This document shows positions 1-7,840 of a DNA stretch of 15,431 nt, one piece after another. The stretch's first letter is position 1. Each line of letters begins with the position of its first letter. The notes under the pieces are model-generated. The model saw only the letters and a program-made list of their open reading frames with translations, did no database searches and had not been told where the DNA came from. Source of the stretch: Flavobacteriales bacterium UBA5422 (GTDB lineage Bacteria; Bacteroidota; Bacteroidia; Flavobacteriales_D; Crocinitomicaceae); assembly GCA_002409405.1 (NCBI GenBank), contig DHNG01000037.1:53046-68476 (forward strand). The letters are read 5' to 3'. The position numbers were made by a program, and so were the translations under genes.

Positions 1-606
1 TCCGCCGGTTTCAATGATCCGGGCATGTTGAAATGGAAATCCTTTTTCTGCCAGATCCAGTAATGCATAAGAGACGCCGAAAATGACAATTTCTTTTCCG
101 TTTTTGACGGCTTCATTGTAACGTTTAAATACTTCCTCAGGTTGGTTCAACAGGAATCCGGACAACGAATCATTACTTTGTTTAATCAATTGGTCAACCA
201 TAAAGACCAGACTTGAATTTCCTTGTTCGATGTAGTTGGGAAGTAATGCCAGGATTACCTGCTTCTTCGGATCACCAATCAATAATTGATAAGCGTGTTC
301 AAATGAACGGATATACAAAGAGGTATCTTCAACATAATGTTTGCTGCGGACTTGTCCGGTTGTTCCACTGCTCATAAACAGTACATCTTCCCGGATATTT
401 TCCTTACAGATTTTGTGTGTTTTAAAAAATGAAATCGGTAAAAACGGAATCTCACGATACTGTTTCGGATGAACTTTATTTAATTGTTCAACAAATTGAC
501 GATAAACCGGGATGTTGTTGTATTGATATTGAAAAACATCAAGCGCAACACGGTTAAACGTTGTTTCGTCCTTAATTGTAAATATGTCGTGGTGTAATGT
601 GTTCAT
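1..606 (-). CDS. Acyl-protein synthetase / LuxE-like acyltransferase, N-terminal part (cut by left edge)
   Basis: The first 202 residues of a protein that continues beyond position 1. It starts at ATG 606-604 and reads open to the edge. Residues 77-84 read FMSSGTTG, the glycine/threonine-rich nucleotide-binding loop of adenylate-forming (ANL) enzymes. The surrounding pattern (IPFLPISFFKTH before it, SKHYVEDTSLY after it, IIETGG at the cut) matches the LuxE-type acyl-protein synthetase family common in Bacteroidota, whose members are about 320-330 residues. LuxE activates a fatty acid as acyl-AMP and passes it to a protein cysteine; the substrate in these non-luminous relatives is not established. 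The family is cytoplasmic and I see no signal peptide. The gene is divergent from the secreted peptidase, so a shared pathway is not implied. Family call fairly sure, substrate unknown. Confidence 0.82.
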   Translation of the reverse strand, partial: MNTLHHDIFTIKDETTFNRVALDVFQYQYNNIPVYRQFVEQLNKVHPKQYREIPFLPISFFKTHKICKENIREDVLFMSSGTTGQVRSKHYVEDTSLYIRSFEHAYQLLIGDPKKQVILALLPNYIEQGNSSLVFMVDQLIKQSNDSLSGFLLNQPEEVFKRYNEAVKNGKEIVIFGVSYALLDLAEKGFPFQHARIIETGG

Positions 607-621
607 GAAGTTGCTTACGTG

Positions 622-630
622 GCAAAGATA
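622..630 (-). promoter_or_regulatory. Candidate -7 promoter box for the LuxE-like gene
   Basis: The minus strand reads TATCTTTGC, a full match to the Bacteroidota sigma-ABfr -7 box TAnnTTTG. It lies 15 nt before the ATG at 606. Initiation about 6 nt downstream of the box would leave a leader of only about 10 nt. I see no clear -33 TTG at standard spacing, so this rests on the -7 match and its position. Confidence 0.5.
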
Positions 631-760
631 GCGAAACAATGTATGAATTAACAGGAAAGAATGCAAAATTACAGACTGATTTTGACTCTGGAAATGACCA
701 CAAAAGAACGAATTTAGGAATCCATGAATCAAGTAAATAAAAATGATATATCCTATCTGC

Positions 761-768
761 TATTTTTG
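761..768 (+). promoter_or_regulatory. Candidate -7 promoter box for the C25 peptidase
   Basis: TATTTTTG matches the Bacteroidota -7 consensus TAnnTTTG. It lies 28 nt before the ATG at 797 and inside the longer frame that opens at 743. Transcription from this box would start near 774, so the ATG at 743 would not be in the message. This supports 797 as the real start. No convincing -33 element is visible upstream. Confidence 0.5.
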
Positions 769-796
769 TAAATTGTGCTTCATTAATGATATACTT

Positions 797-3052
797 ATGT
801 CAAAATTAGCTCTGTTCCTTGGCTCATATGTCCTGTGTTGCTGGACATTCGGACAAAATTTCACACTTATTTCTGCTTCTGAGGAAGCGATTGTGATGCA
901 GCATACACTTGAACAAAAAAACGTTGCTACCGTTTCTATTCAACAGTATGATTACCTGAATTATGCACATTCATTTAAAATTGTATCAGGTGAAAAGGGA
1001 GCCCCTGCTTTGCCTTTCTTTACAGAATCGGTATTGCTGCCGGACGTAGGAGATGTACAACTGGACATTGAACATGACGGCTTTGTCGATTATCCGGATG
1101 TAAGGGTAGCACCTTCAAAAGGAGCACTGAAACGTGATCAGAATCCTTCGGAAATTCAATATACTTTTGGTGAAGCGTACTCCACAGATGCATTTTATCC
1201 ATCTGAAATCGCATACATGGATCATCCGTTTATATTGAGAAAAACACGGGGTGTCACGATCAGGGTAAACCCGTATCAATACAATCCTGTTACAAAGGTA
1301 CTACGGGTGTATGAAAATATCCGTGTCCGCGTTGTTGTGAATGAACAGGTTCCCGGTATGAATGAACTTCATTTAACAGGAAGTAAGTTAGATGGCTTTA
1401 CCAACTTATACATGGATCATTACATTAATTCGCAAGATGCTTTGAAACGATATACGCCGTTAGAAGAGTCAGGTGATTTACTGATCATTACCCATCCTGC
1501 TTTTGTAAATGAAATGCAACCGTTTGTTGACTGGAAAATTCAAAAAGGAATTAAAACAACACTTGTAACGACGGATATAACTGGTACTACGGATACTGAC
1601 ATTAAAGAATACATTGAAGGTTTTTATACAGCAGATCCCGCTTTATTATACATACTGTTGGTCGGTGATCATGAGCAAATTCCTTCTCATACTTATGGAA
1701 ACAGTGGTTCCGAACAGTTATGGAGCGATTCGTATTATGCACAACTCTCAGGAGGAACGGATGATTATTACCCGGAAGTATTCATTGGTCGCTTTTCTGC
1801 TTCATCGGTTGCGGAACTGGTACCACAAATTGAACGAACACTGGAGTATGAAAAAAATCCTGCATCCGGGAACTGGATGATGAACGCTGCGGGAGTGGGA
1901 TCTAATGAAGGATACGGATATGGAGATGACGGTGAGGCGGACTGGGAACATTTACGTAATATCCGCACGAAATTAATGGAGTTCGGATATGTTGATGTAC
2001 ATGAATTTTATGAGGCATCACAGGGAGGTTTGGATGCTCCGGGAAATCCCAATTCGGTTATGATCAATGCAGCGGTGGATAGTGGGATCGGGCTGTTTAA
2101 CTATACAGGACATGGTTGGACAGAAGGTATATCAACAGGTGATTATACCAATGGTTCTGTCAACCAATTGCAAAATAATGGAAAATATCCTTTTGTTGTT
2201 TCAGTAGCATGTAACAACGGAACATTTGTGTCTGCCACTTGTTTTGCTGAATCCTGGCTTCGGGCAACACATGCAGGGATGCCTTCCGGTGCGATCGCAG
2301 CAGCCGGATCTTCTATTCTGATGGCCTGGGCAGAACCAATGCAAACGCAAGACGAGATAGCAGAGCTGATAGCTGAAAGTTATTCAACAAATCGAAAAAC
2401 GACAGTTGGAGGTTTGTTTTACAACAGTCAGATGAGTATGCTGGAAGCATACAGTGCAAGCACAACCGCGCGCGAAGTAATGCAGACGTGGGTGTTGTTC
2501 GGAGATCCTTCCTGTGTTTTCCGTACGAAAGCGACACTTGATCTCACTGCCAGCCATGTTCCAAATGTGCCTCAAACTACAACGTCTGTTGTTGTAAATT
2601 GTAATACGGAAGAAGCACTTGTGGCTATCGTTCAGGATGGTGAATTGCTGGGAACGGGAACCGTGAACGGAGGATTGGCTGTGATTCATTTTCCGGTACT
2701 TGCTTCCAATCTCCCCTTAACAGTAACAGCAACCAAACAAAACTACAGACCCTACCGGGGAACGATCCAGGTGGGAGATGGCCCGTTGGGAATTGAATCT
2801 TCATCCATTGATTTATTTACCATTGCTCCAAACCCGGCATCCGGTTTCATTGATATCTATATGAACAGTACTACGTCAACAGCGCAGATTGAACTGATGG
2901 ATGTTTCAGGAAAAGTGCTGTATGCGGAACAATTTGAGACAAATACAGGTATGAAAAAACGCATCCAAACTGATGAATTTTCACGAGGTGTTTATTTTGT
3001 TACAGTGTACGATAATGGTTTATCTGCTACGAGAAAAATAATATTGAACTAA
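797..3052 (+). CDS. Gingipain R-like C25 cysteine peptidase with type IX secretion sorting domain
   Basis: A 751-residue secreted protease; RgpB of Porphyromonas gingivalis is 736. Numbering is from ATG 797, chosen because an ideal signal peptide follows it (MSKLALFLGSYVLCCWTFGQ). The upstream ATG at 743 adds 18 atypical residues and overlaps a promoter-like box. Residues about 21-218 are a C25 propeptide. KR218-YTP then matches the RgpB maturation junction, which lies before YTPVEE. The catalytic pair is H439 (NYTGHG) and C472 (VACNNG), with the same 33-residue spacing as RgpB H211/C244. D382 (GEAD), W511 and M515 align with the RgpB arginine-pocket residues D163, W284 and M288, so cleavage after arginine is inferred. 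An Ig-like domain follows (about 585-660). The last 78 residues (FTIAPNPASG onward) are a type A T9SS sorting domain, so export across the outer membrane is expected. Confidence 0.93.
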   Translation: MSKLALFLGSYVLCCWTFGQNFTLISASEEAIVMQHTLEQKNVATVSIQQYDYLNYAHSFKIVSGEKGAPALPFFTESVLLPDVGDVQLDIEHDGFVDYPDVRVAPSKGALKRDQNPSEIQYTFGEAYSTDAFYPSEIAYMDHPFILRKTRGVTIRVNPYQYNPVTKVLRVYENIRVRVVVNEQVPGMNELHLTGSKLDGFTNLYMDHYINSQDALKRYTPLEESGDLLIITHPAFVNEMQPFVDWKIQKGIKTTLVTTDITGTTDTDIKEYIEGFYTADPALLYILLVGDHEQIPSHTYGNSGSEQLWSDSYYAQLSGGTDDYYPEVFIGRFSASSVAELVPQIERTLEYEKNPASGNWMMNAAGVGSNEGYGYGDDGEADWEHLRNIRTKLMEFGYVDVHEFYEASQGGLDAPGNPNSVMINAAVDSGIGLFNYTGHGWTEGISTGDYTNGSVNQLQNNGKYPFVVSVACNNGTFVSATCFAESWLRATHAGMPSGAIAAAGSSILMAWAEPMQTQDEIAELIAESYSTNRKTTVGGLFYNSQMSMLEAYSASTTAREVMQTWVLFGDPSCVFRTKATLDLTASHVPNVPQTTTSVVVNCNTEEALVAIVQDGELLGTGTVNGGLAVIHFPVLASNLPLTVTATKQNYRPYRGTIQVGDGPLGIESSSIDLFTIAPNPASGFIDIYMNSTTSTAQIELMDVSGKVLYAEQFETNTGMKKRIQTDEFSRGVYFVTVYDNGLSATRKIILN

Positions 3053-3073
3053 ACAGAAAACAGGTATTCCGAT

Positions 3074-3096
3074 CTGGAAATGAGCATGATTTCCAG
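3074..3096 (+). terminator. Hairpin after the C25 peptidase (weak terminator or mRNA stem)
   Basis: A perfect 8-bp inverted repeat, CTGGAAAT and ATTTCCAG, with a 7-nt loop, starts 21 nt after the peptidase stop codon. The downstream sequence TACATTTATT is T-rich but is not a clean T-run. It may terminate only partly, or stabilise the 3' end of the peptidase message, leaving some readthrough into the lipoprotein gene that starts 15 nt later. Confidence 0.45.
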
Positions 3097-3110
3097 TACA
3101 TTTATTAGAA

Positions 3111-3446
3111 ATGAAGATAAAACGATTGATAGTATCAGGTTGTTTACTGATGATTATTCATGCATGTGGAACAGCCAAAAGTGAAGTAACGGCACCGGTT
3201 GTATATACTGCCGAAAAACAGCTTCGTGTTGTAGGTACAGTTGTAAAGGAGAATGGAACTTGCGCACTGTATATTTCGATATTACAGGATACGACTCAAC
3301 TAAACATCGTTCCCGCTAACCTGGATGAGCGGTTCCAGGTAAATGGTATGCGTCTCCGGTTTGATTATACAGCTGTAACGGCAAAAGAAAAATCAAGTTG
3401 TCCCTACCAATGGGTTGTATTGGAAGAGGTGTCTCCGCTTCGTTAA
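3111..3446 (+). CDS. Small putative lipoprotein of unknown function
   Basis: A 111-residue protein. The N-terminus has charged residues (MKIKR), a hydrophobic stretch and then IHAC at residues 16-19. This fits a lipoprotein signal peptide with lipidation at C19, leaving about 92 mature residues in the periplasm or on an outer-membrane leaflet. The mature part is predicted beta-rich. It has two cysteines (C51 in NGTCALYI, C87 in KSSCPYQW) that could form a disulfide, and a central NLDERFQVNGMRLRF segment like a short beta-barrel domain. I do not recognise a named family. The gene follows the peptidase on the same strand after 58 nt and no clear promoter box lies between, so cotranscription is possible. 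A role linked to the peptidase is only a guess from position. Confidence 0.65.
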   Translation: MKIKRLIVSGCLLMIIHACGTAKSEVTAPVVYTAEKQLRVVGTVVKENGTCALYISILQDTTQLNIVPANLDERFQVNGMRLRFDYTAVTAKEKSSCPYQWVVLEEVSPLR

Positions 3447-3473
3447 AACCTCTGATGAAATTACTGAATATTA

Positions 3474-3505
3474 AAAAGGGATCTGCCAACTGACAGATCC
3501 CTTTT
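3474..3505. terminator. Bidirectional Rho-independent terminator between the lipoprotein gene and rpoC
   Basis: A perfect 12-bp stem (AAAAGGGATCTG with CAGATCCCTTTT) encloses an 8-nt loop. The A-run on one side and T-run on the other give a U-tract in both directions. It lies 27 nt after the lipoprotein stop and 19 nt after the rpoC stop on the opposite strand, so it can end both converging transcripts. Confidence 0.92.
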
Positions 3506-3524
3506 CTTTATCATTTACGAATGA

Positions 3525-6500
3525 TTATTTTCTATCAACTAATTCTTCGTATTGTTCTTTGTCGGCAACAACCATTTTCTGGAATCTGCGAACTCCGGTA
3601 CCTGCAGGGATTAAGTGTCCAACGATCACGTTTTCTTTCAATCCTAACAAGTGGTCTTCTTTCCCGGCAACAGCAGCTTCGTTCAATACTTTCGTTGTTT
3701 CCTGGAACGATGCCGCAGAAATAAACGATTGTGTCTGAAGGGAAGCACGTGTGATACCTTGAAGCAATGGAGTAGAAGTTGCAGGAACTGCATCTCTTGC
3801 ATCTACCAGTTTCTTGTCTGAGCGTTTCAACTGTGAGTTTTCATCTCTCAATTTACGTGCGGAAACAATCTGTCCTGCTTTCAATTCTGTAGAATCTCCT
3901 GCATCAACAACAACTTTTTTACCGTAGATTGCATCGTTTTCTTCCATAACGTCTGCTTTGTGGATTGATTGACCTTCCAGGAAACGTGTATCTCCTGCGT
4001 CAACAATCTCCGCTTTCAACATCATCTGGCGAACGATCACTTCAAAGTGTTTGTCGTTGATTTTTACCCCTTGCAAACGGTAAACCTCCTGAATCTCATT
4101 TACTAAGTATTCTTGTACTTTCGTAGGTCCCTGAATATTCAAAATGTCGTTTGGCGTAGTCGCTCCGTCTGATAACGGTTGTCCAGCACGTACGAAGTCA
4201 TTTTCCTGCACAAGAATGTGCTTGGAAAGCGGCACCAAATACTTGCGAACTTCTCCTGATTTAGACGTGATCGAAATCTCACGGTTACCACGTTTGATTT
4301 TACCGTATTCTGCAATACCATCAATTTCAGAAACGATTGCAGGGTTAGAAGGATTCCGTGCTTCAAATAATTCCGTTACACGTGGAAGACCTCCGGTGAT
4401 ATCCCCTGTCTTACCTGCTTTACGCGGGATCTTAACGAGGATTTTACCAGCTTCAATTGTTTCACCTTCTTTAATTGCAATATGTGCATCAACAGGCAAC
4501 GAGTATTCTCTTAAGATTTCCTTCGTTTTCTTGTCAACGATATGAATTGCAGGGTTCTTTTTCTTATCTCTTGATTCCGTAATTACTTTTTCGGTAAATC
4601 CTGTTTGTTCATCGACTTCTTCACGGAATGTTACACCTTCCTGGATACTGTCGAATACAACATTACCGGCAACTTCGGAAACGATTACAGCGTTATACGG
4701 GTCCCACTTACAGATGACGTCACCTTTCTTCACTTTCGTGTTGTTGGCTACTTTCATTTCTGCACCATAAGGGATGTTTGCATGCATTGCTATAATTCCT
4801 GTCTTCTCATCAACGATTCTCAATTCAGCTGAACGACCTACAACGATTTCCACACTGTTTCCGTTTGCATCTTTAGATACAATCGTTCTCAATTCATCGA
4901 TTTCCAGTCTACCTGAAATTTTTGCTTTTAAATCTGATTCATCAGCAATGTTCGATGCGGTACCCCCAACGTGGAATGTACGTAGTGTTAACTGTGTACC
5001 AGGTTCCCCGATGGATTGTGCAGCAACAACACCTACTGAATCCCCGTGCTGAGCCAGGCGATGAGTTGACAAGTTACGTCCGTAACATTTCGAACATACT
5101 CCTCTTCTCATTTCACATGTCAATACAGAACGGATTTCAACTTCCTCAATTCCTGCATTGTCAATTGCCGCAGCCACATCTTCAGAGATCAGTTCTCCGG
5201 CAGCAACGATCAGATTATCTGTTTCAGGCTCGTATACATCGTGTACAGATGTACGTCCTAAAATTCGGTCGTATAATGGTTCAACGATTTCGTCATTTTT
5301 ACGCAGTGCAGTTGCATGTAATCCTCTCAAAGTACCACAGTCTTCTGCATTGATAACTACGTCTTGCGCAACATCCACCAAACGACGTGTCAGGTAACCT
5401 GCATCGGCCGTTTTCAATGCCGTATCGGCCAAACCTTTACGTGCACCGTGGGTAGAGATAAAGTACTCCAAAATCGATAGACCTTCCTTAAAGTTGGAAA
5501 GAATCGGGTTTTCAATAATTTCCTGACTTGAAGCTCCTGATTTTTGCGGTTTCGCCATCAATCCACGCATTCCGGATAACTGACGAATCTGCTCTTTTGA
5601 TCCACGGGCTCCGGAATCATACATCATGTAGATGGAGTTAAATCCTTGACGGTCAGTTTTTAACTGATCCATCAATGTTTGCGTCAATCGGGAGTTCGTA
5701 TGCGTCCAGATGTCAATGATCTGGTTGTAACGTTCGTTATTGGTGATTAATCCCATGTTATAGTTCATCATCACCTCTTTTACATCTTCTTCCGCTTTGT
5801 CAACGTAAATTGCTTTCTCTTTTGGAATGATGATATCGTCCAGGTTGAAGGAAAGACCTCCTTTGAATGCCATTTCGTAACCCAATTCCTTGATTTCATC
5901 TAGGAATTTCGCTGAACGAGCTGTTCCGGAAACTTTCAATACGTGTCCGATGATATCACGCAATGCTTTTTTCGTCATTACGTCATTGATGTATCCCGCC
6001 TCACGTGGTACAACCTGATTGAACAATACACGTCCACATGTTGTTTCTTTCAACATCAATTCAGATTCACCTTCGAAGTTCAAATCGTACACTTTCACTT
6101 TGATGTGTGCATGCAGATCCAGTTTTCCTTCGTTGTAAGCAATTTCTACTTCTTCAGCAGAGTAGAAGATTCCATCTTCACCTTTTACAATTTCTGTTTC
6201 TGTCGAACGTTTTCCTTTTGTGATGTAGTACAGACCCAAGACCATGTCTTGTGAAGGTACGGCAATCGGTGCTCCGTTCGCAGGGTTCAGAATGTTGTGA
6301 GATGCGAGCATTAATAATTGTGCTTCCAGGATTGCAGCGTTACCTAATGGTAAGTGAACCGCCATCTGGTCACCGTCGAAATCGGCGTTGAATGCTGTTG
6401 TTACCAACGGGTGCAGACGAATCGCTTTTCCTTCGATCAATTTTGGTTGGAATGCCTGGATACCCAAACGGTGCAAAGTAGGGGCACGGTTTAGTAACAC

Positions 6501-7814
6501 AGGGTGTCCTTTTAATACGTTTTCTAAGATGTCCCAAACTACCGGCTCTTTTCTGTCAACGATTTTCTTCGCAGATTTTACTGTTTTCACAATTCCACGC
6601 TCAATCATCTTGCGGATGATAAACGGTTTGTAAAGCTCAGCAGCCATGTCTTTTGGTAAACCACACTCATGCAGTTTCAATGTAGGACCAACGACGATTA
6701 CAGAACGCGCTGAATAATCGACACGTTTTCCTAACAAGTTTTGACGGAAACGTCCTTGTTTTCCTTTCAATGAATCAGAAAGGGATTTCAATGGTCTGTT
6801 TGATTCTGTCTTAACTGCAGAAGATTTTCTTGAGTTGTCAAATAATGAGTCAACAGCTTCCTGCAACATACGTTTTTCATTACGCAAGATTACTTCCGGA
6901 GCTTTGATCTCGATCAAGCGCTTCAAACGGTTGTTACGGATAATTACACGACGGTAAAGGTCGTTCAAATCCGATGTTGCGAAACGTCCTCCATCCAATG
7001 GAACCAACGGACGCAGTTCTGGTGGAATAACCGGAACTACTTTTACAATCATCCATTCCGGACGGTTGTCAATACGCTCCTGAGATTCACGCATGGATTC
7101 TACAACCTGCAAACGCTTCAATGCTTCGTGTTTACGCTGAACTGAAGTTTCTGTGTTTGCCTGGTGGCGCAAATCATACGATGTTTGCTCCAAATCCAAC
7201 ATTCTCAACAAATCGTGCAATGCTTCCGCACCCATTTTTGCGATGAACTTGTTTGGATCTGTATCTTCCAGGTATTGGTTTTCTTTCGGCAACGAATCCA
7301 GGATGTCCAGGTATTCTTCTTCCGTTAAGAAATCCATTTTATTCAATACCGAACCATCCACAGATGATGCGATCCCCGGTTGAATCACTACGTAACGTTC
7401 GTAGTAAATGATCTGATCCAGTTTTTTTGTTGGCAACCCTAACAGGTAACCGATTTTATTCGGAAGTGAACGGAAGTACCAGATGTGTGCTACAGGAACC
7501 ACCAAAGAGATGTGTCCCATACGCTCACGGCGTACTTTTTTCTCCGTTACTTCAACACCACAACGGTCACAAACGATTCCTTTGTATCGGATTCTTTTGT
7601 ATTTACCACAGTGGCATTCGTAATCTTTTACAGGACCGAAGATTCGTTCACAGAAAAGACCATCACGTTCCGGCTTATATGTACGATAGTTAATCGTTTC
7701 CGGCTTTAAAACCTCCCCGCTAGACTGCTCCAAAATCACCTCCGGCGAAGCCAGAGAGATTGTTATTTTGTTGAAGCTACTTTGTTTTTTTGGTGTTTCT
7801 TTTCTAAAAGCCAT
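3525..7814 (-). CDS. rpoC: DNA-directed RNA polymerase subunit beta'
   Basis: The catalytic large subunit of RNA polymerase, 1429 residues, the usual size in Bacteroidota. The active-site motif NADFDGD spans residues 476-482, with D478, D480 and D482 holding the catalytic magnesium (E. coli D460/D462/D464). The N-terminal zinc site uses C67, C69, C82 and C85. The second zinc site uses C826, C900, C907 and C910, with the same spacing as E. coli C814/C888/C895/C898. The bridge-helix and trigger-loop region is intact (SIGEPGTQLTLRTFHVGG). It starts at ATG 7814, 26 nt after the rpoB stop, with no Shine-Dalgarno sequence, and is the last gene of the cluster, ending at a strong terminator. No truncation or frameshift seen. 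Confidence 0.99.
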   Translation of the reverse strand: MAFRKETPKKQSSFNKITISLASPEVILEQSSGEVLKPETINYRTYKPERDGLFCERIFGPVKDYECHCGKYKRIRYKGIVCDRCGVEVTEKKVRRERMGHISLVVPVAHIWYFRSLPNKIGYLLGLPTKKLDQIIYYERYVVIQPGIASSVDGSVLNKMDFLTEEEYLDILDSLPKENQYLEDTDPNKFIAKMGAEALHDLLRMLDLEQTSYDLRHQANTETSVQRKHEALKRLQVVESMRESQERIDNRPEWMIVKVVPVIPPELRPLVPLDGGRFATSDLNDLYRRVIIRNNRLKRLIEIKAPEVILRNEKRMLQEAVDSLFDNSRKSSAVKTESNRPLKSLSDSLKGKQGRFRQNLLGKRVDYSARSVIVVGPTLKLHECGLPKDMAAELYKPFIIRKMIERGIVKTVKSAKKIVDRKEPVVWDILENVLKGHPVLLNRAPTLHRLGIQAFQPKLIEGKAIRLHPLVTTAFNADFDGDQMAVHLPLGNAAILEAQLLMLASHNILNPANGAPIAVPSQDMVLGLYYITKGKRSTETEIVKGEDGIFYSAEEVEIAYNEGKLDLHAHIKVKVYDLNFEGESELMLKETTCGRVLFNQVVPREAGYINDVMTKKALRDIIGHVLKVSGTARSAKFLDEIKELGYEMAFKGGLSFNLDDIIIPKEKAIYVDKAEEDVKEVMMNYNMGLITNNERYNQIIDIWTHTNSRLTQTLMDQLKTDRQGFNSIYMMYDSGARGSKEQIRQLSGMRGLMAKPQKSGASSQEIIENPILSNFKEGLSILEYFISTHGARKGLADTALKTADAGYLTRRLVDVAQDVVINAEDCGTLRGLHATALRKNDEIVEPLYDRILGRTSVHDVYEPETDNLIVAAGELISEDVAAAIDNAGIEEVEIRSVLTCEMRRGVCSKCYGRNLSTHRLAQHGDSVGVVAAQSIGEPGTQLTLRTFHVGGTASNIADESDLKAKISGRLEIDELRTIVSKDANGNSVEIVVGRSAELRIVDEKTGIIAMHANIPYGAEMKVANNTKVKKGDVICKWDPYNAVIVSEVAGNVVFDSIQEGVTFREEVDEQTGFTEKVITESRDKKKNPAIHIVDKKTKEILREYSLPVDAHIAIKEGETIEAGKILVKIPRKAGKTGDITGGLPRVTELFEARNPSNPAIVSEIDGIAEYGKIKRGNREISITSKSGEVRKYLVPLSKHILVQENDFVRAGQPLSDGATTPNDILNIQGPTKVQEYLVNEIQEVYRLQGVKINDKHFEVIVRQMMLKAEIVDAGDTRFLEGQSIHKADVMEENDAIYGKKVVVDAGDSTELKAGQIVSARKLRDENSQLKRSDKKLVDARDAVPATSTPLLQGITRASLQTQSFISAASFQETTKVLNEAAVAGKEDHLLGLKENVIVGHLIPAGTGVRRFQKMVVADKEQYEELVDRK

Positions 7815-7840
7815 GATAATGCTTGTTTCTTAGTTCAAAA

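Noticed and set aside
781..788. CATTAATG palindrome just before the peptidase start as an operator
   Set aside because: An 8-bp AT-rich palindrome is expected by chance in such a spacer, and no second copy is near.
4144..5397. Several plus-strand reading frames of 75-143 codons opposite rpoC
   Set aside because: They lie entirely within a highly conserved gene on the other strand, have no recognisable domain and no promoter-like box, and arise from rpoC codon bias.
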